Positions 39,085 to 48,100 of a stretch of 64,000 nt of DNA are shown here, piece after piece. A program made the position numbers and the translations under genes. This stretch comes from Archivesica marissinica. Its lineage: Eukaryota; Mollusca; Bivalvia; Venerida; Vesicomyidae. The stretch is from the NCBI GenBank assembly GCA_014843695.1, contig CM026400.1, positions 44,484,126 to 44,548,125 on the forward strand, in the 5' to 3' direction. The notes beneath the pieces are model-generated. The model was not told the DNA's origin and searched no databases. It was given only the letters and a program-made list of their open reading frames with translations. Numbering within the stretch: position 1 is the first letter of the stretch; every line of letters begins with the position of its first letter.

Positions 39085-39835
39085 CATGATGTTGATAGGC
39101 TTAATCATATGTTATTGAATTTATCATACATGTACAGTAGCAGCAATACATAATACAACATTAAGTAATAACAAGTACAAAGCATGATAAAACAAAAGGG
39201 TTGGACCACAAGTTTTTCCAACATTAGTTAAACGGCCCGTCCCTAACGTCAGAATAATGTTTGATTAAACTAAATGACGGTTTTTTTATTGAAAATAATT
39301 ACAAGATAATGATTTTTACAAAAATTCCTGGTTTGAAAAAAATAACTGAAGCCAAAAAAAAAAGAAATAACTTGAGACTTCATCCCCCAAACCCACCCGC
39401 TGCTACCCCATGCCACCCAAGATAATTCAGTATATCAGCCTCTCTCGATAAGTATTTTATTGTACAATATGTGATATATAGGTGGGCGTATTGTAAATTA
39501 TGAGAAGCGATGTGAGTTTTTAATGTATGATTGTACTTCTAGAAATAGTGTTTTATTATCATCATCGGATAGCGATTCTATTCCATGTAGTAGTTTATGA
39601 GTACTGAGAGGATGAAACCTACGAGTATTGACAAATAACAAGTGTCGTGCATTAGTATAGTGACTGCATTTAAAGAAGAAATGTTCTGCATTTTCAATGC
39701 CATGTTCGTAAATGGTTGAAGAAAAGATCAATATTTAAGTTGCTACCGCGATTTCTAATTCGAGTTTGTATTACTGAGTAAAACCGTTCACCAGTTAAGT
39801 AGAACGATGGGACTATGTTGATAGCCTAACACTTG
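39085..39835 (-). mobile_element. LINE 3' part (C-terminal ORF remnant and 3' UTR)
   Basis: The minus-strand frame 39731-39498 reads GIENAEHFFFKCSHYTNARH, then HPLSTHKLLHG, ending QSYIKNSHRF. This 'E-x(n)-E-H-F-F-F-x-C' is the usual C-terminal segment of non-LTR retrotransposon ORF2. Upstream, in another frame, is TGERFYSVIQTRIRN, so a frame break exists. The 3' UTR continues to about 39085 with 'ttggaccacaagtttttcca' on the plus strand, shared with 40225, 43018 and 57215. Confidence 0.7.
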
Positions 39836-39961
39836 TCCATTTTGTAAATTGGAAATGGGGGGGGGGGCAAGGTACACATGATCACGGGATATCTTGCTTT
39901 CACGTGTGCGAGCACGAATTGTGCACGCGATTCAGCTTGTAATTAGGCACACTCTTGGATA

Positions 39962-40123
39962 CCAGGGCCCGAGGTTATACAACTGTTCTCAAATCTCGAG
40001 CTCTAATCTCAAATTTCTGATTAGTTGAGCTGAGTACAAATCTCGGTATCAACCAATCGTATCACGTGCGCGCTCGAGTTTGAGATCTAAGCAAAAAGAT
40101 GTGTAACCTCAGGCCCATGGTCT
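39962..40123. mobile_element. Small MITE with GGGCCCGAGGTTATA termini
   Basis: 'gggcccgaggttatacaact' and 'gatgtgtaacctcaggccca' are inverted; interior 'caaatctcgagctctaatct'. Paralogue of 5082-5230. Confidence 0.6.
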
Positions 40124-40224
40124 CCATTCAATGCATGATGAAATAGAAATATTATGTGGTGTACTCGACTTAAAAGAAAAGTGTCAACATATTTCTTGAT
40201 AATTTGATATTTCTTGATAATTAT

Positions 40225-40370
40225 GTAATACATTCAACATTACAATATTACATACGAGCATGACTCAGATAAGAAGATTAATTAACAGATTATAAGGCAC
40301 ATACATAGCAAAAGGGTCGGGCCACAAGTTATAACCAACATTAAAACACTGTTGTGACGTCATACCTTTG
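40225..40370 (-). repeat. LINE 3' UTR fragment
   Basis: 'gcaaaagggtcgggccacaa'+'gttataaccaacattaaaac' matches the 3' UTR described at 39085-39835. Confidence 0.5.
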
Positions 40371-40610
40371 TACTTGCAGTCCATTATTAGATAGTGGACT
40401 GCCTTCAAATGGCCAATGTATTTTATCAAATCTTATGCGTAAATGTACGAAATTTAACAATTTTAATTAGCAACATATTGATATATAAGTGTGTGTTTTA
40501 AGTAAGATATAAGCCTCAGTAAAATATTGACACTTACTTCGGCGCACACAATCCAATATTTTACATATTGGATCGTTTTCGGCTTATATCCTATTCTATA
40601 TAGAAAACGA

Positions 40611-41043
40611 TTAAAGCAGCATTACATCGTATGAAATAAAAGATATCGTCCGCACTTATTTACATTCGGAATGCATCGTCCCATTTGTCTCACGTTGTCT
40701 ATTTTAATTAAATTACTTGATATGTTGATTCATACCTCTGTTAGCTAAGTCTTTTAGGGACATTTCTACATCCCCGCAAGGGGTTCGACATTAGAGGAAG
40801 ATAGATAGATAGTCTTTCATGTTCATATATACATTGTTTTCTACATTATCTGTTGTTTCAAACATGCGCGCCGTGTGTGTGTTTACATTTCGTGTGTTGA
40901 TAAACAAATTCGCGTATATGACGGTTTAAATTTATTGGAATGTTATCGTTTCTGAGCGACTATTTCGATTTTTGTAAACACACACATATTAGTATTTATA
41001 TTTTACCCAAAACATCCTTTATTACGATGTAATGCTGCTTTAA
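40611..41043. mobile_element. TTAA-MITE, 433 bp
   Basis: 'ttaaagcagcattacatcgt' and 'acgatgtaatgctgctttaa' form a 21-bp perfect inverted pair bounded by TTAA. It carries a SINE-G fragment at 40755-40818 ('acatccccgcaaggggttcg'). Confidence 0.75.
40755..40818 (+). repeat. SINE-G tail fragment in the MITE
   Basis: 'catttctacatccccgcaag'+'gggttcgacattagaggaag' followed by (ATAG)n. Same sequence at 44768-44830. Confidence 0.6.
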
Positions 41044-41542
41044 ACTTTATTTAACAAAGTGTGCAATATCGTCTCAGTACTGTCAATTACAATTTGTCAA
41101 TGCAAATTAGTTAATATAAAGACGAAATTGAGAAATAGAAAGAGAAACAGATGTATAATAGCCTGCAATCAATTAATCACGTTTGTACAGTTTTAATATT
41201 ACAATAGCGAGCTTTAAGTGAGCGACACGCTCGCATAGCGAGCTGTACTTTTACGTGAGTTGAGAACAGTATCGATATTTATCCAAAAAAAATTCGTTTC
41301 CCGGAAGTTTGCTTTGCCGGAAATTACTACATGTGACATTGAGATACCGGATGTGTGTTCCATAAGCTAGATTATATAGGCCTATGTAATCTCCAATCAA
41401 ACGAGATTCACTGACTCAAACAATTTTTCTAAATCTACAAAATAATCCTATAGATTTACAAATCTCTCATCTTGAAGTTTAAGCAGGAAAAAACAGAGGA
41501 TATTAATAAAATAAATGAATGAATGTCGAAATGAAAACGAAT
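41044..41542. other. No feature recognised
   Basis: No exon or known repeat. A small hairpin 'atagcgagctttaagtgagc' with 'gctcgcatagcgagctgtac' occurs at about 41205-41252. Confidence 0.3.
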
Positions 41543-41757
41543 GTGGAAGTCGTGTTCGCTTCATGTGCGAAAGGCTCGGAGTTCGAGCCCCGCTGGAGCC
41601 GTTACGATTGTGCCCTTAGAAAAGGCATTTAAATTCCACATTGCCTCTTCTCTCGCCTTCATGGCGATGGATTCCATCAGGAATGAGGTCTGGAGAGTGA
41701 TTTATATAAGTTGAAATAACTTGTTTCGCAATCGAGCTAAAATAAAATTGTATAAAT
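41543..41757 (+). repeat. SINE-B copy with short head deletion
   Basis: 'atgtggaagtcgtgttcgct' (about 20 bp of A-box region missing), 'cggagttcgagccccgctgg' (B box) and tail 'gagagtgatttatataagtt'. Confidence 0.8.
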
Positions 41758-42189
41758 TAAATGAAACCGATGCATATTGGTGTTTCCCTGTTCTAATTTA
41801 TACTGGTAAGTATGGCTTTTGCAGACTATGCACACTATTATTGTACAGTGTACACATTGTTTCGGCAAATAAAACACACTCATCATGCCACTAGAACGAA
41901 TGTAATAACACATCGTTGGAAATAGTTATTTTATACATTAGTTTAAATTGAAAGCGACTCGGTTAAGTATAGGATAGATCACGAATTGGTCCGTCTTAAC
42001 AAAATATACACCTCGCTTCGCTCGGACGGGCCAATGAGTTGATCTATCTGTCTTAGACAACGTACATACACGTGTAGGTCGCGTCTATACGATTTAGAAG
42101 CGAGAAATGTGGCTTTTTCATTGGACCATGTGACTTAGTCGTTGTTTAATATCGAATCGAGAGAAAATGGCATTTCGGTGCGGCTGATA
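41758..42189. other. Intergenic, with a ~85-bp inverted repeat
   Basis: At 41966-42050 'gatagatcacgaattggtcc' is inverted as 'gggccaatgagttgatctat', a small foldback. Nothing else recognised. Confidence 0.4.
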
Positions 42190-42665
42190 CTATTTAGTTT
42201 AGTTTAAGCAATAGGTATATATAATTATGTCTTTTAATACGGATGTGATCTTGCAAATTATAATCTATGTAGTCGTTTAATTGCTTTAAGAACTGTATGC
42301 CATTAATGTCCGAGTTTTCGTAATATAAAAATGTATGCCTGAGATACAGTTCCTGTATAGATATATGATATATATTAACATTAACAGATCTACTATCACT
42401 AAGGAAATATGCCTTTGTAAATACTAAAACCAATTACTGAAATAATTACGTTGATGAAAAAATACGTAGGGTATGTCACTTTATATCCAAGAACTTTGAT
42501 ATGTTTGAGTGATCTTATTTCGTTTCCGATTCCAATTTGACGTAGCATAATTGAAATATGATTCCAGATTGCATTAACTGAAGTTATATGTAATGAAGAC
42601 GTGTGTATACGTTTCCGGACAATTACAAATAAAACAGTATAGTGATGAGATCCATTTCCCATCTA
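42190..42665 (-). repeat. Degenerate LINE C-terminal segment (tentative)
   Basis: Two overlapping frames read KHIKVLGYKV, ISVIGFSIYKGIF and then VNIYHISIQELYLRHTFLY, resembling the end of Tx1/L1-like ORF2 ('I-x-x-x-K-Y-x-I-Y-K-x-K'), with frame breaks. Could be chance. Confidence 0.35.
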
Positions 42666-43017
42666 AGTCGCAAAATAATTTCTTGGAAATATATAATTTA
42701 TATTTTTATATTAAAATTGATTTAGTCTATTGTCGGCAATATTGTTGATAAACCTGTATACTGGTGTCCAGTCAATTTGCTCAGCAAGAGTCAGTGCTGG
42801 ACCAGAAGCTATGAATATATGGCTTAGTAAATTTTGAACCAACTATATATTGATATATATCTTTGTTACCATTATCAGTGGACGGGTTTTTACTGATCGC
42901 TGAAAAGTTTTAAACTAGTTTTAACTTTTGTACTTGTTGATGTTTTTGACAAGACCGTTTCAACCCATCTCTTTAGCAAAGCTCATTGTAGTACATTGAA
43001 TTCCGCTATCCAATTTC
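42666..43017. other. No feature recognised
   Basis: AT-rich intergenic sequence without exon or known repeat. Confidence 0.3.
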
Positions 43018-43160
43018 GTTTTAGTTTAATTATATTTTATTGAATTCATCATGATATAATATACAACACAATGTCACAAAACTATAGCATGATACTACAA
43101 ATGGTTTGAGCCACAAGTTTTAACAACATTAGAAAACGGCCCGCACCAGAACGTGGCATT
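43018..43160 (-). repeat. LINE 3' UTR copy (empty-site reference)
   Basis: 'ttagtttaattatattttat'+'tgaattcatcatgatataat' to 'gagccacaagttttaacaac'+'attagaaaacggcccgc'. Nearly identical to 57215-57540 but without the MITE found there. Confidence 0.6.
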
Positions 43161-43264
43161 TATGCATAATTAAGCAAAATGACTGATTTTGGCAATTATT
43201 TCGTTCATCTCCTAGTTTATTATAAATTATGTTTGGAACACTTTCCGCCTCTTCGCTCACGTGT

Positions 43265-43440
43265 TAGCCTGGGAACAGGCGTCGATATAGTTTGCCTGGT
43301 CAGTCAAATCATCATGAAATAAATATATTTTAACACCTACAGACTATTAATTGGCCCGTATTGAGTTTCTGAACATATCAACTGTCATTTGGCTAGAAGT
43401 TAAAAAGTGAAAAATCGACAGACTGGAACCCAGGCTACTC
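43265..43440. mobile_element. MITE with AGCCTGGGAACAGG termini, copy 1
   Basis: 'tagcctgggaacaggcgtcg' and 'atcgacagactggaacccag'+'gcta' form an imperfect inverted pair. A second copy lies 224 bp further on. Confidence 0.55.
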
Positions 43441-43488
43441 ACGTGTATCTGTTAGGCACTATCTCGTCATCCATAGCACTGTGTGTTT

Positions 43489-43651
43489 GTTAGACTGGGA
43501 ACAGGCGTTGATATATTTTGCCAAATTGTGTCAAATAAATATATTTTAGCACCGAGACCATTAATTGATCTATATTGAGTTATCAACGTGTCATTTTGCC
43601 AGAAGTTAAAACGTGAACAATCGACAGACTGAAACCAAGGCTTTGTGTTTG
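43489..43651. mobile_element. MITE with AGCCTGGGAACAGG termini, copy 2
   Basis: 'tagactgggaacaggcgttg' to 'atcgacagactgaaaccaag'. Same internal 'aaataaatatattttagcac', same orientation as copy 1: either a tandem duplication or two insertions. Confidence 0.55.
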
Positions 43652-43671
43652 TGTGCATGTGTGTTTTGGCG

Positions 43672-43945
43672 GTATGCATAGTCGCTACCTGTTGCCCATT
43701 TGAGCGACGCCTCCTGAAGAAAATAGTAATTTTATAGTTTGGAAGATATTGCAATGATACGGTCAGAGACCCATTCCAGAGTCTCATCTGGTTCTTTTAC
43801 ATGTACGATGTAAAGCACCGACACGAGGCCTTTGTTTAAGGTCGTCCCATTTGTAAGACTGTTAATATTATTATAGTCAGACGGGAGATCGAACTTGTAA
43901 CCCCTGGATTAACAGTTCAACGTGTTAACAATTGCCCCGTCTGTT
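43672..43945 (-). repeat. SINE-C copy
   Basis: 'gtcgctacctgttgcccatt', 'gtctcatctggttcttttac' and 'gggagatcgaacttgtaacc', more diverged than other copies. Confidence 0.75.
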
Positions 43946-44149
43946 GTGTGTATGTGTGTGTCATTCGGGTTATCTAGGTCTGCGCTCCCGAAGGCACTGT
44001 TATTGGGGAACCAACATGAGACCATCTACTAATGTTTGACCCCAAAGTGTAGGCCTACCATTAACGTCTAAATATTTTATAAGGCTCATTTTTCGATGAA
44101 AGCATCTGTGCACTGTCTCTATGTGATGAATTGTATTGCAAATGATAAT

Positions 44150-44310
44150 ATTGGGCTATTATTGGTGAAGGACGACCTGTGTTCTCCTCCGAGCAGGCAA
44201 AGTCAGGCACCTATGTAACAATATCAACATCAACCGTCCGCAAGCTAGCCGGAGAGCTTCCATGCACGAATTCGACACCCACACTATGATTAGAACCTAC
44301 AACTGTGAAG
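44150..44310 (-). repeat. SINE-F copy, diverged
   Basis: 'gaaggacgacctgtgttctc', 'caaccgtccgcaagctagcc' and 'attcgacacccacactatga' match SINE-F order. Confidence 0.5.
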
Positions 44311-44334
44311 GGCTTGTAAATGATTTTTAAGTCG

Positions 44335-44764
44335 CTGTCCGATTAGTGCAGTGGTTAGCGTGCTCGCTTCTCACCAATGCGATTCGGGTTCGATCCTCGA
44401 AACGGGTAGTATGTGAGAAGGTACGAGCCCCGCTGGAGCCGTTACGATTATGCCCTTAGGCAAGGCATTTAAATTCCACATTGCCTCTTCTCTCTCCCTC
44501 ATGGCGAAGGATTCCATCAGGAATGAGGTCTCGAGAGTGATACATATAAGTTGTAATAACTTGTTTCACAATCGAGCTAAAATAAATTTGTATAAAAAGG
44601 TACGATGGTCGCCAGATCGGACAGGCGGGTTTTCTCCGGGTACTTCAGTTTCCTCCCACACGAATGATCACATATTATACGCTTTCATCCGAGCCAACGA
44701 GAGTGATTAATATAAATTGTTAAAACTTGGTTCGCAATCGTTGTAAAATAAATAAAGTTTTAAA
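44335..44764 (+). repeat. SINE-E copy split by SINE-B
   Basis: 'gtccgattagtgcagtggtt' and 'cgattcgggttcgatcctcg' at the left; 'gtcgccagatcggacaggcg', 'ttcctcccacacgaatgatc' and 'gagagtgattaatataaatt' at the right. The middle 44427-44596 is another SINE. Confidence 0.85.
44427..44596 (+). repeat. 5'-truncated SINE-B nested in SINE-E
   Basis: 'gccccgctggagccgttacg' to 'aaaataaatttgtata'. Flanked by the direct repeat 'aaggtacga' (44418-44426 and 44597-44605), the target duplication. Confidence 0.85.
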
Positions 44765-44767
44765 AAA

Positions 44768-44830
44768 GTCGCAACATGTCTACATCCCCTGGAGGGTTTC
44801 GACATTAGAGGAATATAGAGCTAGATAGTC
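44768..44830 (+). repeat. SINE-G tail fragment
   Basis: 'catgtctacatcccctggag'+'ggtttcgacattagaggaat', as at 40755. Confidence 0.6.
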
Positions 44831-44855
44831 ACTGATCTTAATCACTCAGAAGATG

Positions 44856-45066
44856 TATGTATGTATGTTCCTTTAATGTCAAACCCCTCGCGGGGACTTA
44901 GACATGTTTTCCTGGGCATGCTTAGCCGACCTAAGCGATTAACATGTACTAAGCAATGTGTGTGAGGTGCCTTGCTCAATGACACTACATACGTGGCCTT
45001 ACCGAGTATCGAACCCGGGACCGTTCGATTCCAAATCCGACGCTCTACCACTGGACCACGGACGCC
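44856..45066 (-). repeat. SINE-G copy, tRNA-like, just upstream of MRPL10
   Basis: Minus-strand head 'ggcgtccgtggtccagtggt'+'agagcgtcggatttggaatc', B box 'ggtcccgggttcgatactcg', then 'gtgtcattgagcaaggcacc' and tail 'gtccccgcgaggggtttgac'. Its 5' end is 57 bp before the MRPL10 start codon, in the opposite orientation. Confidence 0.8.
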
Positions 45067-45123
45067 ACATGTGAACGGTACGGTACGGAGTGTGTACGGG
45101 GAATATATTTATTAACTAAAAAC
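45067..45123 (+). promoter_or_regulatory. 5' flank of MRPL10 (promoter/5' UTR region)
   Basis: 57 bp between SINE-G and the start codon: 'cacatgtgaacggtacggta', then 'aatatatttattaact'. An AT-rich 'tatatttatt' lies 20-30 bp before the ATG. The exact start site is not visible. Confidence 0.35.
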
Positions 45124-45154
45124 ATGGCGACGCCCTTGAAACTCGCTAGACAGA
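45124..45154 (+). CDS. MRPL10: MRPL10 exon 1 (start of import signal)
   Basis: ATG GCG, encoding MATPLKLARQ plus one base, with a strong donor CAGA|GTAAGT. The phase-1 end fits exon 2. This ATG was chosen because the resulting N-terminus is a basic presequence and the donor follows at once. Confidence 0.82.
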
Positions 45155-48100
45155 GTAAGTTTTCTTGATGAAATGCAATTTCTTTCTTTAATAACATTTA
45201 CGCGGATTTATTGAACTTGAAAGAGTTGTATTGGTACTTTCATCTGGGGTTATGTAGTGTATTTACACGCCGTACACTATAATTTACCATATTTTTGTGT
45301 ACATAATTTTAAATCATGATCATAGAGGCGCTTTTATTTTCATGCAATTTTAGTTTATAAATACAAATTTTATTTATTTATTTTAGCTCGATGATGAAAT
45401 AAGGTCTTATAACCTAATACTAATCGCTCTAGAGACTTTAATTCTAGTGGAATCCATTGTCATGAGGGAGAGAGAAAAACCAGTGTGGAATTTAAGACTG
45501 CCGATTCCTGGAGCCGCACTCCTACTCCTTTGCCCGTACCATATATCCTCGTCGCCATTAAACTGACCATGCAAAGAAAGAGCGGACAAGTTAGTGACCC
45601 GACGTGGGACTCGAACCCACGACCTCCCGAACACTAGTCGGACAGCTCTACCAACTGAGCTAGCCGGGCCGCTGTTCTACCCACGCCGAAATACACTACA
45701 CTCTTCCCTCTTTTATTCTTTAGGAGCCGCACTCCGATTCCTGGAGCCGCACTCCTACTCCTTTGTCCGTACCATATATCCTCGTCGCCATTAAAGTGAC
45801 CATGCAAAGAAAGAGCGGACAAGTTAATGACCCGACGTGGGACTCGAACCCACGACCTCCTGAACACTAGTCGGACAGCTCTACCAACTGAGCTAGCCGG
45901 GCCGCTGTTCTACCCACGCCGAAATACACTACAGACACAATCGTAATGGGCGTCTTTCACACTGCCACTGTGCTATCGCGACTTCATGCAATTTTAACTG
46001 GGTTATACATGTAGAACGGTTTCAGTGTATAGGGAATGCACATCGAGTGGCTGCAGCTAATAAGTAATGTATGCTAATACTTGCTTAGAGCTTCAGATTA
46101 GTGTCTACATCTACATGGTACTCCCAACACTGCAGCACGATTTACCCAAATCTACCCACATCTTACCCAAATCTTCGTTTATATGCTATGTATGGCCATA
46201 TTTATGTGGTTTCAATACAATATATGGTATTAGAAGATATATGATCAGACTGGATGCGCAGGCTGATCTGGGGCTACATTGGTCACATAAACCATAAGAC
46301 CCTTTCTGTAATCACAGAGAAAACATTCACATGATCAAAAAATGAAAATGTTAGAAAACTCTTACAGCTTAATATAATATGATACAGGTTACCTCCCTTG
46401 GTAGTAAAATAATTTTTTATGTGTTATTTTGGCGAAAACCTGGTAATTTTGTTGATGAAATATGATACATATATCGTCTAATACCATATATTATATAGAA
46501 ACCACATAAATATGGCCATACATAGCATATAAACGAAGATTTGGGTAAATCGTGCCACCCCTCCCAACACTCAGACGCGAGTATGACTGGGAGGCGCTTG
46601 TCAGGGACATTGGTTAAAAATCTCAATTAGTGAGATAGAGAGTGTTAAAAGAACTACATACTAAGCCAAGGTTAAAAACAGACATCATGTTACATTAGTG
46701 GTACTGTGGCCAACCACTCAGCAAAAATGGTTAAGCTGGGGCTGGACTGTACATAGTAGGGGAGGCCATTCCAGAGATGTATTGTTCGGGGGGGGGAAAA
46801 GAGTTTATATGGTATTGGGTTCGGGACTGAGGAATTAAGTAGTTTAGATAGTCTAGATACATATATGAACTTCCCGTATTAAATGCTAAGTACTGATTGT
46901 TTGGCAATATTAAGTTGAAGACCCATATCTCGAGCACATTGAAGTGACCATGCAAAGAAAGAGTTGAAGTCTGTGGAAGTCGTGACAGTGGTAGCAATGA
47001 AGTCATGGTAGCGCAGAAGTTGTGATAGCGTGTTCGCTTCAGATGCATAAGGCTCAGACTTCGCACCCAGCTGTAGCCATTACGGTTGTGACCTTAGGCA
47101 AGGCATTTAAATTCCCCATTGCCTCTTCTGTTTCCCAGCCTGATCAGGAATGAGGTCTCGAGAGCAATTAATATAATGTTGTAAAAACTTGTTTCGCAAT
47201 CAAGCTAAAATAAATTATATAAACTAAAGTTGGTAACCCGACGTATGGTTTGAGCCCACAGACTCCCGAACACTAGTCGGACACACTTCATTGTTTTATT
47301 CTTTTAGCACCCGCACTACGATCCATGGAGCCGCACTCATAATCCTATGCCTGCATCATGTACCAGATATCCTCGTCACCATTGAAGTGACCAAGCAAAC
47401 AAAGTTTATGACTCGTCATGTGACTCGAACCCACAACGTCCCAAACCCTAGCCGGACAGCTCAGCCAATTGAGCTAGCCGACCCGATGTTCTACCCACGC
47501 CGTCTATACACTAAGTCCAAGTTAGAAGGGGCAACTTGGAATTTAAATGCCTTGCCCAAGGGCACAATCGTAACGGCTCCTACGCAGCTCGAACTCGGGG
47601 ACCTTTCGCACCTAAAGCGAACGTGCATGCACTGCGCTATCATGACTTCCACAATTTGAGAGAATAAATCAGTGATCCAGCATAATCTTAATTTAATTCT
47701 TATTATTGTGTATTTATCCGCCTCTGTGGTCGAGTGGTTACGGTCGCTGACTTGTATACCACTGTAACCTATCATCACTGATGGTCACGGGTTCGAGCCC
47801 CGCTCGGACCGTGTCTCATTTATATGAAAAAGGTGGCAGTTTCTTACGGAGGTTGGTGCACCAAAGTACTGGTTAACCGCTGGAGCCTGCCCAGGAAAGG
47901 TGTTGTTAGGTAAACTGCCTGCCGGCGATATAGCCCAAAATGGTGCTGATGCAGGCGTAAAACCCGAAATATAAAATATAACATTATCTGCACTTATACA
48001 TGTACATTTGTATAACAGGGGCCATTCCACGGATGTTGGTAAATCATGTGCGTTACGTCCATAAGGCAAGGAAACCTAATTATCAACCAATGGAACGGCG

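Noticed and set aside
42194..42662. Two overlapping minus-strand frames as a host gene
   Set aside because: No start context or splice sites; the residue pattern is closer to a degenerate LINE end, and is reported only at low confidence.
45595..45909. Two threonine tRNA genes
   Set aside because: The heads fold well, but each is joined to the same SINE body, the pair is a ~240-bp duplication nested in another SINE, and related broken heads occur at 47225-47500. Reported as SINE-H instead.
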